Below are positions 26,398-36,738 of a stretch of 64,000 nucleotides of DNA, one piece after another (position 1 is the stretch's first letter; each line of letters opens with the position of its first letter). Under the pieces are notes generated by a model. It had not been told where the DNA came from. It saw nothing but the letters and a program-made list of their open reading frames with translations, and ran no database searches. The position numbers and the translations under genes were made by a program. This DNA comes from Deltaproteobacteria bacterium (GTDB taxonomy: Bacteria > Desulfobacterota > Desulfarculia > Adiutricales > Adiutricaceae). Location of the stretch: contig JAISCZ010000069.1 in the NCBI GenBank assembly GCA_031265205.1, positions 1 to 64,000 on the forward strand, written 5' to 3'.

Positions 26398-27386
26398 TTG
26401 GTCACCAAGCGCCGATAGTTTTGGGAGGTGAGCCAGGTCACCTGGACGTTGGGGGGATCGATTCTGACGACGGTCACTTCCGGGGGCGTCGCGGCCTCCA
26501 AAGGGGCCGTCGTGGGGGACGAGCGGCTGAGGGTTTTCGCGTCCAGCTTGAGGGAGAGGCTGAGATCGGCCTCGGTGGGGATGTCGCGGGCCGTCCAGAC
26601 TTTCGGCCAGGAGACCGTCACCTTCGCGAGTCTGGGAGTGAAGGCCACCGGCAGGGGCGGGCCGAAGGCGGGAGGCCCCTCGAGCCCGATGGGAATCTCG
26701 AAAGTCCCTTCCACGAAAATCTGCCGCACTGGCACGTGGGCCGCGAAGGAGCCCGGTTCCACCGTAAGCCAGGTCGTCAGGCCGGGGAGGTTGGGGGTCA
26801 AGCGGATCGAGTTCTCGTTGGAGCGGATATCGGCGAGGTTGATGGAGGGGTTGGTGGGCACGGCCGAGAGGGAGGCTAAACGGTCTTCCGGGGCGCGCAC
26901 CGTGGCCGTGGGGCGGTCCAGCTCCACGGGGCCCGCGCTCTCCAGGAAACTTGGCAGCGCCCCGTAGACCGTGTGGAGCACGGGGAGCTCGCGGGTCGCG
27001 AAGGCGGAGGCGCTCACCGTGATCTCGCTGGGGTTGAAGACGGGATTCTGGGCCCCGCGGGGGAGGGCGGGGGTGAGCATGGTCTCCCCGTTCAAGGGGA
27101 TGGAGTTGAGGCCCGCGCTCACCTGGTCTAGGCTTAAGCTCAAAGTGAGCTTGCGGCCCTCGAGGAGCTTGAACTGGGCCGTGTTGACTTCCACGCTGAT
27201 GGTGACGGTCTTGGGTATTTCGTCGGGGTTAACGTAGAGATAGGAAGGGGCGGGCTCGGCGATGACCACGCTCGCCACCAAATCGTGGGGCGTCATGTCC
27301 CGGCCGGAGACGGCCAGGTAGATCGCGAAGGCCATCAGCAGCGAAAGGAGCATGAGGGGGAGCTGGTTGCGCAGAAAGGATTGCAT
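26394..27386 (-). CDS. cdaR: YbbR-domain protein, c-di-AMP cyclase regulator
   Basis: A 330-residue protein with one N-terminal membrane anchor (LMLLSLLMAFAIYLAVSG) and repeated beta-rich YbbR domains facing the periplasm (for example the VNPDEIPKTVTISVEV segment). YbbR/CdaR proteins bind and modulate the membrane cyclase CdaA. It lies 30 bases downstream of cdaA and overlaps glmM by four bases. Confidence 0.85.
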   Translation of the reverse strand: MQSFLRNQLPLMLLSLLMAFAIYLAVSGRDMTPHDLVASVVIAEPAPSYLYVNPDEIPKTVTISVEVNTAQFKLLEGRKLTLSLSLDQVSAGLNSIPLNGETMLTPALPRGAQNPVFNPSEITVSASAFATRELPVLHTVYGALPSFLESAGPVELDRPTATVRAPEDRLASLSAVPTNPSINLADIRSNENSIRLTPNLPGLTTWLTVEPGSFAAHVPVRQIFVEGTFEIPIGLEGPPAFGPPLPVAFTPRLAKVTVSWPKVWTARDIPTEADLSLSLKLDAKTLSRSSPTTAPLEAATPPEVTVVRIDPPNVQVTWLTSQNYRRLVTN

Positions 27387-27416
27387 GTCGTTTCTTCCCT
27401 GGGCTCGCGGCCCTCC

Positions 27417-28226
27417 CTATTTGGGGGCTTTTTTCTTCTTGGAGCCCGTGGCGAGCCCCAAAAGGTTTAAAAGGCGATCCCTGAGGCCGCCGGCCCCCAT
27501 CATCACGTCCACTTTGCCGTCGTTAACCAACGAGACCAGGCCCCGCTCCTCGGAGACCACCACGATGATGGCGTCCGTCTCCCGGGAAAGGCCGATGGCC
27601 GCCCGGTGGCGGGTCCCGAAAAATTTGCTGACGTTGTCTTCCGAGGGCAATAGCGGCAGAAAGCAGTTGGCCGCCTCCAGCCTCCCGTCCTGGATAATGA
27701 CCGCCCCGTCGTGGAGGGGCGCCTGGGTGTTGAAGATCGCGAGCAGGAGCCGGTCGTTGACCTTCGCGGAGATGTGGGTCGCGGACTCCATGTATTCCCC
27801 GAGGCCCACCCGCCGCTCGAAGACGATTAAGGCTCCCACCCTTTTTTCCGCCATGAAAAAGGCCGCCCGGATCACCTCGTTGATGGCGTCGAGGGTCGAG
27901 GAGTGCTTTTTGGAAAAAGAAAAGCGCCCCGCCCGCGCGAGGCCCCGGCGGATATCCGTGCCGAAGAGGACCACCAGGACCAAAAAGAGGTTGGAGACGA
28001 AATAGTCGATGAGAAAGCTTAAGGTTAAAAGTTGGTAGCGCTTGCTCAGGTAATAGGTCACGCAGACCAAAAGCAACCCCACGATGGCCTGCCCGCTGCG
28101 GGTGCCCTTCACCATCCAAATAATATAATAGATGATGAGGGCCACCAGGCAGATATCCAAGATATCCACGAGGCGCATGGAGCTTAACGCGTCCATTATG
28201 GAGCTGGAATTAAAAGGGTTAAACAT
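27417..28226 (-). CDS. cdaA: diadenylate cyclase CdaA
   Basis: Makes cyclic di-AMP from two ATP. The 269-residue protein has three N-terminal membrane helices (about residues 20-95) followed by the DAC domain with the active-site motifs DGA (LHDGAVII) and RHR (GTRHRAA). C-terminal Lys-rich tail. The cdaA-cdaR-glmM order is the standard regulatory cluster; here it is preceded by folP and ftsH. Confidence 0.95.
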   Translation of the reverse strand: MFNPFNSSSIMDALSSMRLVDILDICLVALIIYYIIWMVKGTRSGQAIVGLLLVCVTYYLSKRYQLLTLSFLIDYFVSNLFLVLVVLFGTDIRRGLARAGRFSFSKKHSSTLDAINEVIRAAFFMAEKRVGALIVFERRVGLGEYMESATHISAKVNDRLLLAIFNTQAPLHDGAVIIQDGRLEAANCFLPLLPSEDNVSKFFGTRHRAAIGLSRETDAIIVVVSEERGLVSLVNDGKVDVMMGAGGLRDRLLNLLGLATGSKKKKAPK

Positions 28227-28379
28227 GGGGGCGAATGGCGCGGGGGAAGAAAAAGGGAAAAAAGGAAAAAGAAAAAAGGGTTTGGCGCGCTTTAGAGTTT
28301 TCGCGGGCGGGGATGGTCATGTCCGGTCGGGCGGTGGCGCGGCGCCTGGCGGAAGCCTTCGCCCGACCGCGGGAGGGCC

Positions 28380-29267
28380 TCAGGCGAGGGCTTCCCGGCG
28401 GATGGCCGTCACCACCTTGAGGGCCTCCACCGCGCGCCTGACGTCATGGACCCGGACCATTTCGGCGCCCTTCCAGACGGCGAGGGCCGAGGCCACGGCG
28501 GTCGCCCCGTCCCTTTGGTCGGGGGGCGCGCCATCCAAGACATGTCCCAAGAAGGCCTTGCGGGAAAGGGCCATCAGGAAGCGGAAGCCCTGGGGGCGAA
28601 CTTCCTCCATGCGGTTGAGGAGGGCGAGGTTGTGGGCGGCCGTTTTCCCGAAGCCCAGGCCCGGATCCAAGATGATTCGCTCCCGGGGGATCCCGGCCTC
28701 CATGGCCGCCTCCGCCCTCTGGAGCAGGAAATCCCGCACCTCGCGGACCACGTCCTCGTAATGGGGGGTGTCCTGCATGGTCCGGGGCTCGCCGAGCATG
28801 TGCGTGAGAACGATGGGGAGTCCCGCCTCCGCCGTCACTTTGAGGATCCGGGGATCCTGGCGGCCCGCGTAGACGTCGTTGACGATGGCGGCCCCCATGG
28901 CGATGGCCTTGGAGGCGACGGAGGACTTATAGGTGTCCACGGAAATGGGCGGGCACTCGTTCCAGCGGGAGAGGGCCTCTAGCGCGGGGGAAAGGCGGCG
29001 CCATTCTTCCTCTTCCGAGGTGGGCGAACTGCCGGGGCGCGTGGTCTCGGCGCCCAGGTCCAAAATGTCGGCGCCTTCCAGAGCCAGCTCGCGGGCCCGG
29101 GCGACGGCCGCCGCGGGGTCGAAAAACTTGCCGCCGTCGGAAAAGCTGTCTGGGGTGACGTTTAAAACGCCCATGACGAGGGGACGGGAAAAATCCAAGG
29201 CGAAGACCCGGCCCAGGGGATGGGTCCAGGTCATGAGGCTCGCGGGGGAAGGCGGGGGGGAGGTCAT
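28380..29267 (-). CDS. folP: dihydropteroate synthase
   Basis: Condenses 4-aminobenzoate with 6-hydroxymethyl-dihydropterin diphosphate in folate synthesis; the sulfonamide target. The 295-residue TIM-barrel protein has MGVLNVTPDSFSDGG, GADILDLGAETTRPG, the DPGLGFGKT loop and the SRKAFLG loop. Follows ftsH with about 70 bases between them, as in Desulfovibrio-like gene order. Confidence 0.96.
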   Translation of the reverse strand: MTSPPPSPASLMTWTHPLGRVFALDFSRPLVMGVLNVTPDSFSDGGKFFDPAAAVARARELALEGADILDLGAETTRPGSSPTSEEEEWRRLSPALEALSRWNECPPISVDTYKSSVASKAIAMGAAIVNDVYAGRQDPRILKVTAEAGLPIVLTHMLGEPRTMQDTPHYEDVVREVRDFLLQRAEAAMEAGIPRERIILDPGLGFGKTAAHNLALLNRMEEVRPQGFRFLMALSRKAFLGHVLDGAPPDQRDGATAVASALAVWKGAEMVRVHDVRRAVEALKVVTAIRREALA

Positions 29268-29336
29268 GGCGAAAAGGCTTCTCTCTCCAAGGGAAGGGGC
29301 GGCCCGGGGGCCGTGGGATGGGGGCGCGACTGAGAT

Positions 29337-31235
29337 TTAGGCCTCGTCGCTTTCCGCGTCGCCATCCGCGGGCGCGCTCTCCGGGGGAGGCGGAGCGGCG
29401 GCGGCGGAGGAGGACAGGCTCTCCGAAGTCTGGGGCAGGGGGAGGCCTTCCGCCAAGATGGCGTCTCGGGTCGCCTCCACGGCTTCCGCGGCGGTAATGG
29501 TCTCTTTTTCCAAAAGGAGGTCGGCCAGTTTCCGCAAGGTCTCCAAGTGCTTGGAAAGGAGTTCCTTGGCCCGGTCGTGGCCGCCCTGGACGAGGGCGTT
29601 GACCTCGGCGTCGATGCGGCGGGCGGTGTCCTCGGAGTAATCGCGGTGCTGGGCGATTTCGCGGCCCAGGAAGATCTGGTCCTCCTGCTTGCCGTAGGTC
29701 AGAGGGCCTAAGGTTTCGCTCATCCCGTAGCGGCAGACCATGTTGTGGGCCAGTTTGGTGGCCCTTTCGATGTCGTTGCTGGCGCCCGTGGTGAGCTGAT
29801 TGAGGGCCACCTCCTCGGCGACCCGGCCCCCCATCAGGATGGCGAGGGTGGTCCGGAAAAACTCCCGATTATAGGTGTAGCGGTCTTCCGCCGGAAAGTA
29901 CTGGGTCACCCCCAGGGCCCGGCCCCGGGGAATGATGGTGACCTTGTGCAGGGGATCGGAGTTGGGCAACAAAAGCGCCACCAAAGCGTGGCCAGCCTCG
30001 TGCCAAGCCGTGGTCTTTTTCTCCTCGGGGCTCATGATGAGGCTCTTGCGCTCCACGCCCATCATGATTTTGTCCCGGGCGGACTCGATGTCTTCCCCCT
30101 CCACCGTTTCCTTGTTCTTGCGGGCGGCGATTAAGGCCGCTTCGTTAATGAGGTTTTCCAGGTCCGCCCCGGAAAAGCCGGGGGTCCCCCGCGCCACGAC
30201 GTCCAGGCTCACGGATTTCGCCAGGGGCACTTTTTTGCTGTGGACTTTTAAGATCTGCTCGCGGCCCCGCACGTCGGGGACCGGGACCGTCACCTGGCGG
30301 TCGAAGCGGCCGGGGCGCAGCAGAGCCGGGTCCAGAACGTCGGGGCGGTTGGTCGCGGCGATCACGATCAGGGCCTCGTTGGGCTCAAAGCCGTCCATCT
30401 CCACGAGGAGCTGGTTGAGGGTCTGTTCCCGTTCGTCGTGCCCGCCGCCCAGGCCCGCGCCCCGGTGCCGGCCCACGGCGTCGATTTCGTCGATGAAGAG
30501 GATGCAGGGGGAATTTCTCTTGGCCTGGCCGAACATGTCGCGAACCCGGGAGGCTCCCACGCCCACGAACATTTCCACGAAATCCGAGCCGCTGATGGAG
30601 AAGAAAGGCACCCCCGCCTCCCCGGCGATGGCCCGCGCGAGGAGGGTCTTGCCGGTTCCCGGGGCCCCCATGAGCAGAACGCCCTTGGGGATGCGCCCGC
30701 CCAGGCGCACGAACTTGCCCGGCTCCCGGAGGAAATCGATGATTTCCTCGAGTTCGGCCTTGGCCTCGTCAATGCCCGCCACGTCCTGGAAGGTGGTCTT
30801 TTTGTGCTCGTCCGTCAGGACCTTGGCCCGGCTCTTGGCGAAGGTCATGGCCTTGCCGCCGCCTTGCATCTGCCGCATGAAGAAGAGAAACACGGCCACG
30901 AGAAGGATGATCTGCAGGAGTCCCCCCAAAAAGGTGTACCAGTGGGAGGAGGGTGGCGGGGCCACGTTGATGATGACCTCGTTGGAGCGCATGGCCGGAA
31001 TCAGGTCCGGGTCATAGGGCATGTAGGCGGTCCAGCGGGCGTTGTTGTTGAGGATAACGATGATCTCGTTATTGTTTAAGGTGGCCTCGCGCACTTCCTT
31101 GTTGTTGATCGCCGTCCAGATCTCGGAATAGGTTTTACGGGACACGTCCTCGGAGGGTTTGAAATAGTTGAAGAGACCTAAGATGGCCAGAGCTATTAAC
31201 ACCCAGAGGATGAGGTTGCGGGAAGTGGTGTTCAA
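29337..31235 (-). CDS. ftsH: ATP-dependent zinc metalloprotease FtsH
   Basis: Membrane-anchored AAA+ protease that degrades misfolded membrane proteins and regulators such as LpxC. Two N-terminal membrane helices flank a periplasmic domain; then Walker A GAPGTGKT, Walker [12 protein letters not shown], the second region of homology ([19 protein letters not shown]) and the protease motif HEAGH. Length 632 residues. Start is TTG at 31235 ([13 protein letters not shown]). C-terminal tail is Ser/Ala/Pro-rich. Confidence 0.97.
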   Translation of the reverse strand: MNTTSRNLILWVLIALAILGLFNYFKPSEDVSRKTYSEIWTAINNKEVREATLNNNEIIVILNNNARWTAYMPYDPDLIPAMRSNEVIINVAPPPSSHWYTFLGGLLQIILLVAVFLFFMRQMQGGGKAMTFAKSRAKVLTDEHKKTTFQDVAGIDEAKAELEEIIDFLREPGKFVRLGGRIPKGVLLMGAPGTGKTLLARAIAGEAGVPFFSISGSDFVEMFVGVGASRVRDMFGQAKRNSPCILFIDEIDAVGRHRGAGLGGGHDEREQTLNQLLVEMDGFEPNEALIVIAATNRPDVLDPALLRPGRFDRQVTVPVPDVRGREQILKVHSKKVPLAKSVSLDVVARGTPGFSGADLENLINEAALIAARKNKETVEGEDIESARDKIMMGVERKSLIMSPEEKKTTAWHEAGHALVALLLPNSDPLHKVTIIPRGRALGVTQYFPAEDRYTYNREFFRTTLAILMGGRVAEEVALNQLTTGASNDIERATKLAHNMVCRYGMSETLGPLTYGKQEDQIFLGREIAQHRDYSEDTARRIDAEVNALVQGGHDRAKELLSKHLETLRKLADLLLEKETITAAEAVEATRDAILAEGLPLPQTSESLSSSAAAAPPPPESAPADGDAESDEA

Positions 31236-31656
31236 ATTGTTTCTCCCAAAAAAGAAGGAGCCTTTCCAAGAAAAATATAGCTTGGCCCAAAAACCAATTC
31301 CAAAACGAGCTAAAGTCCTTAACGGCGCGGGAGGGAAGGCGCGCGGCGAGAGGGGAAAGGGAAGGCGCGGCGCCGCCCGGGCGGGCCGCCGACCCCCGGC
31401 TATTTATACCTGAAATAGGGCTTCAAAACAACTTGAGGCCCCACGGAAACGGCGTGGATAGCGCCTCTCGGGGCGGCGGGGCGCGACGCGCGATTTTTGG
31501 GGAAATAAAAAAAACCCCGAGGGGCTCGCGTAAGGACGAAGGGTATGGCGGCGCCCGCCAGGAGGGGCGGCGACCGCTCTCGCGACCGCGCGGGCGCCGC
31601 GCGGGGTTTGAGACGCGCGGGCGCGGGCCGGGGCGCAAATTTTTTTGGTAAAAGCC
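31236..31656. other. intergenic region ftsH / infA
   Basis: About 420 bases between infA (upstream on the minus strand) and ftsH. It holds the predicted infA terminator (31507-31524). The segment 31247-31310 is relatively AT-rich and probably carries the ftsH promoter. No gene seen. Confidence 0.4.
31507..31524 (-). terminator. possible intrinsic terminator after infA
   Basis: On the minus strand a short hairpin CCCCTCGGGG is followed by eight T residues (complement of A 31507-31514). It lies about 130 bases past the infA stop. The stem is only three to four base pairs, so the call is tentative. Confidence 0.4.
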
Positions 31657-31875
31657 CTATTTTAGGCGGTAGGTAATCAGCCCGTGGGTGGGATCGTAGG
31701 GAGAGACCGCGACTTCTACGCGATCCCCTAAAAGGACGCGGATTTTAAAGCGTTTGAGCCGGCCCGAGAGCATGGCCCTGATTTTGACGCCTTCCGTCGT
31801 TTCGACTTCCATGCGGCCGTCGCCGTAGGTATTGGTGACTTTGCCTTCCAGTTTGATCAGATCTTCGCGGCTCAA
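31657..31875 (-). CDS. infA: translation initiation factor IF-1
   Basis: A 72-residue OB-fold protein that binds the ribosomal A site during initiation. It has the family pattern LEGKVTNTYGDGRMEVE, HxM-like region replaced by KIRAMLSGRLKR and the end GDRVEVAVSPYDPTHGLITYR. The start is TTG (31875) with AAGGAG six bases upstream on the minus strand. A solitary infA outside the ribosomal protein operon is common in Gram-negatives. Confidence 0.95.
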   Translation of the reverse strand: MSREDLIKLEGKVTNTYGDGRMEVETTEGVKIRAMLSGRLKRFKIRVLLGDRVEVAVSPYDPTHGLITYRLK

Positions 31876-32058
31876 AAAAAACTCCTTGGGTGGAGGGAGA
31901 GGGAAAAGGCCGAAAAGGCCAAAAGAGGGGCCCTTCGCGCCGTGGCGTAAATCGCCCTCCCCCGCGCGGGGGATATTAGGGCTAAATAGTTATTATAGCT
32001 CCAAGCGCGGCAAAAGGGAAACGTTTTTTGGCGCGAGGGATCATCGCCGTCCGGGTCC

Positions 32059-34524
32059 TTAAACGTCCAGGGTAATCTCCGTAATCCCCAGGCCCCCGGG
32101 GCGGTCCAGGGGGCGCTGGTATTTGAGGACCTTGGGATGGGTCCGGAGGTAATCCCAAATGCCGTCGCGCAGTCGGCCCGTCCCCAAGCCGTGGATGAGG
32201 GTGAGGCTCGCGCGCCCGTTCAGGAGATAGAGGTCTATTTCCCGGTCTATTTCCACGATGGCCTCGTCCACGGTCATGCCGATGAGCTTGAGGCTTTCCC
32301 GTGGCTGGGAGGTGGCGACGTTAAGGAATGGGGTCTCCTTTTCCCCGCGGCGCTCGCCCTTCAAGGCCCCCAGTTCCGCGAGGCGCGTTTTGACGGAAAG
32401 GCTCCCGCACTCGGCGAGGCCTTCCTCCCTCTCGCTGTCCCAGGCGAGTATGACGCCGGGCTTGCGCAGTTTTTTGAGCCAGACCCGCGCGCCGACCGTC
32501 ACCGCCAGGGGGGGCGCGCTCTCCGCCTCTTCCGGGGCCGCGGCGGCGGCGAGGGCGCCCTTGGCCGTCTCCAGATTCCGCGCGAGCCCGGAGACTTTGA
32601 TATTGAGGCCGATGGGCTCTATTTTCTCGCCTCGACCGCTTTTTTCCTGGATCTCGCGCTTGAGGGCGGACCATTCCCGGCGGTGTCGCGCGAGGGCCGT
32701 CTTCAGCTCGCGCTCTCCCGCCTGGGCCTGGGCTTGGAGCTTATCCAAGGCCCGCGCGCGCTCGCGGCGGTCTCTCTCCTGAATCATCCCGAGTTCTTGG
32801 CGCTCGGCGCGGAGCGCCTCCCTTTCCCGCGCGAGGGCGGCCCTTTCCTCCTCCAGCTTGCGGAGGAGCTCCAAGGAGCGGGAATGGCCTTCCTCCAAAT
32901 AGCTTTGGGCTTTTTGGGTTAAAAAGTCGGGGAGCCCCAGCCTTTGGGCCATGTGGATTCCCCCGGAAAAACCCGGCGACCCGTAGGAAAGCCCGAAGGA
33001 AGGCTCCCCCGCCACGGTGGAATTGACGGCCACGGGGACCGCGCCCGGGGTAAGGGCGGCCCAGGTCTTGATCTGGTGAAAATGGGTGGCGGCGAGGACC
33101 GTGGCCCCGCTGTCTTTTAAATGCTCCAGCGTGGCGAGGGCCAGCGCCGCCCCTTCCTGGGGATCGGTGCCGTTGCCCAGTTCGTCGAGGAGGATGAGGG
33201 ACCCGGGGAGGGCCGCTTGGAGGATGGCGACCAAGGCGCGGACGTGAGCGGAAAAGGTCGAGAGATCGGAGGCCAGGTCCTGGTTGTCCCCCATGACGGT
33301 CAGAACCCGGTCGGGGACGTCCATGGAGCTTTCCGGGCGGGCGAGGACAAAGAGCCCGGTCTTGGCGAGCAGAACGTTTAAGCCCAGGGTTTTGAGGGCC
33401 ACGGTTTTGCCGCCGGCGTTGAGCCCCGAGATGACCAAGAGGGGCGCCTGGGGGCTTATCGCGATATCCAAGGGCGTCATCGCGCCGCCCCGCGCGGCGA
33501 GGCGGGTCTCCAAAAGGGGATGCCGGAGGCCCTTCAAGTCGTAGCCTTCCCCGGGGCGCGGGATTGGGGCCACGGCCTTGAGGCGCGCGGCGAGGCGCGC
33601 CTCGGCGAGAATCAGGTCCAGGCCCGTCAGTATTTCGCCGCTTTCCCGAAGGGACGCGGCCGCTTCCTTTCCCTGGCGGGAAAGGTCCCGCAGGATCCTT
33701 TCGCGCTCCAGCGTTTCCTGTTTTTTGAGAAAGGCCAGGCGATTGTTGTCGTCGATGGCTTCCAAAGGCTCCAGGTAGGCCGTGGCGCCGCTTTGGGACC
33801 AGTCGTGGACGAGGCCCCGGCTCTTGCCGGCCCCGGAGGCGCGCACCGGTATCACGAAACGGTCCTGGCGGACCGTCACGATGGCGTCGCGGGTAAGGTT
33901 CGCGAATTCTTGGGAGCGCGCGAGGCTTAAAAGCTTATCGGTCAAGGCGTCCCGGGCCAAAATGGCCTCCTCCCGGAGGCGCTTTAAGGCCGGCGAGGCG
34001 GAGTCCAAAAGCTCCCCTTCCGGGGAGAGACAGTGGTCCACGCTCGCGATAAATTCCGTGAAATCGCCCAAAGCCAGCGTCTGGGCGTAGAGACCCGGCG
34101 CGAGATCTTCAAGGGAGCGGAAAAAGAGCTTGGCGTTTTGGGCGCTAAGGGCCTCCTCTTTCACGAGGAGGAGTTCCTCGGGGCCCAAAAAGGCCCCCTC
34201 CGCGGCAAGGGCGTTCCAGAGGGGCGCGAGGTCCAGGTGTCCGCGCAGATCCGGGCCGCCCTTTACGGTTACGACGTTTACGGCCTGTCCCAACAAATCG
34301 TGGGATCGCTGGATCTCCGCGAGGCTCAAGTCGGGCCTTAAGGCGCGGGCCCTCTCCTGGCCCAGGGAGGAATGGGCTTCTAGGGAAAGGAGTTCCAAAA
34401 ATTCCGCGTACTCTTTCTCCAATGGGGTCTGGGCGAGCGCGGCGGGCGGGCCTGGCGCGTCGGGCGGTTCTGGCGCGGCGGGCGCGGGGTTTGGGGTCTC
34501 CGGGGGGCGGGGGGGGATTTCCAT
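32059..34524 (-). CDS. mutS2: endonuclease MutS2
   Basis: MutS paralogue that acts on branched DNA and collided ribosomes rather than in mismatch repair. ATPase core with Walker A SGLNAGGKT, Walker B LILLDELGNGTDP and signature region; a coiled coil rich in Glu/Arg (RKLEEERAALARERE), and a C-terminal Smr domain with LIHGLGTGRLRDGI. The ATG at 34524 (MEIPPRPPETP) gives 821 residues; an in-frame ATG at 34611 adds 29 residues of unlikely sequence. N-terminal 45 residues are Pro/Ala-rich. Confidence 0.93.
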   Translation of the reverse strand: MEIPPRPPETPNPAPAAPEPPDAPGPPAALAQTPLEKEYAEFLELLSLEAHSSLGQERARALRPDLSLAEIQRSHDLLGQAVNVVTVKGGPDLRGHLDLAPLWNALAAEGAFLGPEELLLVKEEALSAQNAKLFFRSLEDLAPGLYAQTLALGDFTEFIASVDHCLSPEGELLDSASPALKRLREEAILARDALTDKLLSLARSQEFANLTRDAIVTVRQDRFVIPVRASGAGKSRGLVHDWSQSGATAYLEPLEAIDDNNRLAFLKKQETLERERILRDLSRQGKEAAASLRESGEILTGLDLILAEARLAARLKAVAPIPRPGEGYDLKGLRHPLLETRLAARGGAMTPLDIAISPQAPLLVISGLNAGGKTVALKTLGLNVLLAKTGLFVLARPESSMDVPDRVLTVMGDNQDLASDLSTFSAHVRALVAILQAALPGSLILLDELGNGTDPQEGAALALATLEHLKDSGATVLAATHFHQIKTWAALTPGAVPVAVNSTVAGEPSFGLSYGSPGFSGGIHMAQRLGLPDFLTQKAQSYLEEGHSRSLELLRKLEEERAALAREREALRAERQELGMIQERDRRERARALDKLQAQAQAGERELKTALARHRREWSALKREIQEKSGRGEKIEPIGLNIKVSGLARNLETAKGALAAAAAPEEAESAPPLAVTVGARVWLKKLRKPGVILAWDSEREEGLAECGSLSVKTRLAELGALKGERRGEKETPFLNVATSQPRESLKLIGMTVDEAIVEIDREIDLYLLNGRASLTLIHGLGTGRLRDGIWDYLRTHPKVLKYQRPLDRPGGLGITEITLDV

Positions 34525-34638
34525 AGATATAAAGACCCAGGCCAAGCCCATTTTGGGGGGGCATTGGCCGCCGCCCCGGGGAGGCGCGGGAGAAAAGGCG
34601 CTTGGCTTCAAGGCCGCTCGCGGCGTTAAGGGGCCGCG

Positions 34639-35367
34639 TTAAGGGGCCTCTTGGGAGAGGATCCTTTGGCCCTCCCGGTAGTCCAGAGAGCCGGCGTAGA
34701 GGGCCTTGCCCGCGATGACCCCGTAAAGGCCCGGGCCTTTTTGGCGGATGGCCAGAAGGTCCGCGAGATGGCGGACGCCGCCGGAGACGATGGCGGGGAG
34801 CTTCGCCGCTTGGGCCACCCTGACGGTCAGATCCACATTGGGGCCCTCCAGGGCGCCGTCCTTTTCCACGTCGGTGTGGATGACCAGGCCGATTCCCAGC
34901 TCGCGGAGCCCGGAGGCGGTTTCCCAGAGGCCGCGGCTCGCGCTGACGCGCCAGCCCCAGGTTTTGAGGGTCTCCCCGGAAGAGTCCAGGGCCGCGGCGA
35001 GACGGCCGGGATAGCGGGAGGCCGCTATCCGCGCGAGCTCGGGGTTTTCCGCTATTAAAGTCCCCAAAATGAGGCGGTCCACCCCTTCGTCCAGCCAATA
35101 GGCGATGGAGTCCAGGCTTTTGAGGCCTCCGCCCAGTTGGAGCTTGGCGCTGACCCGGCGGCGGATTTCCCGCACCGCGCGGCGGTTGTCCGCGCTTCCC
35201 GCCGAGGCGTCCAGATCCACGAGGTGGATCCATTCGGCGCCTTGGCTTTCCCAGTTTTCCGCCCAAAGCGCCGGGTCCTCGCCGTAGACCGTGGCCTTCG
35301 CGAAATCGCCCCGGACGAGGCGCACGCATTTGCCGTCGCGCATATCAATGGCCGGAATCAGAAGCAT
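34639..35367 (-). CDS. hisA: HisA, phosphoribosylformimino-AICAR isomerase
   Basis: Isomerises ProFAR to PRFAR in histidine synthesis. The 242-residue (beta/alpha)8 barrel starts LLIPAIDMRDGKCVRLVRGD with the catalytic Asp, has LVDLDAS and the second catalytic Asp in HTDVEKDGALEGP, and the phosphate-binding SGGVRHLADL. It follows hisB by 15 bases; the other his genes are outside the window. Confidence 0.95.
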   Translation of the reverse strand: MLLIPAIDMRDGKCVRLVRGDFAKATVYGEDPALWAENWESQGAEWIHLVDLDASAGSADNRRAVREIRRRVSAKLQLGGGLKSLDSIAYWLDEGVDRLILGTLIAENPELARIAASRYPGRLAAALDSSGETLKTWGWRVSASRGLWETASGLRELGIGLVIHTDVEKDGALEGPNVDLTVRVAQAAKLPAIVSGGVRHLADLLAIRQKGPGLYGVIAGKALYAGSLDYREGQRILSQEAP

Positions 35368-35381
35368 GGGGAGTTTCCCTT

Positions 35382-35972
35382 TTACAGCGAGCCCTTGGTG
35401 GAAAGAAGGCCCTCTCGGCGGGGAGCGAGGGCCGCGCGGGCCGCGAGGCCCACGGCCTTGAAGATGGCCTCGGACAGGTGGTGGCTGTTGCGGCCGCGCC
35501 TGCCGGTCACGTGGAGGGTCCAGAGGGAGCGGGAAACCAGGGCCCGGAAAAATTCCTCGACCAGGCAGAAGTCAAAGTGCCCCGCCGTGGGCTGGGGAAA
35601 GGTCGCCTCAAAGTGGAGGTAAGGGCGTTGGCCGGCGTCCAGGGCCACTTCCGCCAAACTGTCGTCCATGGGGACTAAGGCGGAGGCGAAACGCGCCCGC
35701 TCGGGGAGGCGACTTCCGATCTCCCTTAAGGCGTCCCCCAGGACGAGTCCCGCGTCCTCGACGCCGTGGTGGAAGTCGACTTGCGAGTCGCCCTCCACGC
35801 GCAAGTCCAAGCCCCAGCCGGCGTAAGTGGCCAAGGCCGTGAGCATGTGGGTAAAGAAACCCGAAGGCGCGCTGACGGCGACGCCCGGCCTGTCCAAACT
35901 TAAAAAGCAGGAAATATTGGTTTCCAGGGTTTGGCGCTCGACGCGGGCTTCGAGGGGAGAAGGGGTCTCCAT
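35382..35972 (-). CDS. hisB: imidazoleglycerol-phosphate dehydratase
   Basis: Manganese enzyme that dehydrates imidazole glycerol phosphate to imidazole acetol phosphate. The 196-residue monofunctional IGPD shows the two metal motifs DFHHGVEDAG and SHHLSEAIFKA and the FFTHML segment. Encoded directly upstream of hisA on the minus strand. Confidence 0.95.
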   Translation of the reverse strand: METPSPLEARVERQTLETNISCFLSLDRPGVAVSAPSGFFTHMLTALATYAGWGLDLRVEGDSQVDFHHGVEDAGLVLGDALREIGSRLPERARFASALVPMDDSLAEVALDAGQRPYLHFEATFPQPTAGHFDFCLVEEFFRALVSRSLWTLHVTGRRGRNSHHLSEAIFKAVGLAARAALAPRREGLLSTKGSL

Positions 35973-36110
35973 GGGAAAAACCTTTTTTTTAAAAAAGAGA
36001 CGGAGGGGGAGAAAAAGCGTCTTGAGCGCCTTGACTAAAAAGCGCCTTGACTATAGCGGCAAGGGCGCCACTTTGCCAATGGCGCGCGCCAAAAAGGGGA
36101 GCGCGGAAAA

Positions 36111-36605
36111 CTAATCTTCCTCTTCCTCTCCTTTTTCCAGGGGCAGGGCCACGAGCCCCGTCCGGGCCATGGATTTAATCTCAAAGGGGTAGAGGGCCTT
36201 GACGGCGGCGTCCACGCTCCGGGCGGAGCCGGAAATAAAAAGCGTCAGGCTGTCCTCGCCGACGTTTTTGATCTTGACTCCCAGGACGCCGACGAGGTTT
36301 AAGATCTCGCTTCTCTTCTCTGGGGGCGCGGAGACCGTGACCAGAGCCAGTTCCCCGGTCAGCGCGAGGGAGTGGGGGACGATGTCGACTTTAATGATGT
36401 CGACGAGTTTGCGGAACTGTTTGGTGACCTGCTCCAGGACCTTGGCGTCGCCCGTGACCACTAAGGTTATCCGGGTGATGGCGTGGTTTTCCGTGGGCCC
36501 GGCGGCGATGGACTCGACGTTGTAGCCGCGGCGGGTGACCAGGCCCGCCACGTGGGAGAGCACCCCCGGGCGGTTGCGGGCGAGGATGGAGATGATTTTT
36601 TTCAT
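36111..36605 (-). CDS. ilvN: acetolactate synthase small subunit
   Basis: Regulatory subunit of acetohydroxyacid synthase, mediating feedback inhibition by valine. The ACT domain is evident (ISILARNRPGVLSHVAGLVTRRGYNVESIA). The ATG at 36605 gives the usual N-terminus MKKIISILA and 164 residues; an upstream ATG at 36647 is a composition artefact. It follows ilvB by 130 bases. Confidence 0.95.
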   Translation of the reverse strand: MKKIISILARNRPGVLSHVAGLVTRRGYNVESIAAGPTENHAITRITLVVTGDAKVLEQVTKQFRKLVDIIKVDIVPHSLALTGELALVTVSAPPEKRSEILNLVGVLGVKIKNVGEDSLTLFISGSARSVDAAVKALYPFEIKSMARTGLVALPLEKGEEEED

Positions 36606-36738
36606 GGGGAAACCGTGTCGGAAAAAGCGGGCGGCGGCGGAGCCCAAGGGGAAAAAGCCTTGAGGCCCCTCCCGCGGGCGACCGCCAGCGGCGGCGGGGA
36701 ACCGGGGGGAAGGCCGCGCCGCCCCCCGGAAAGGTTTT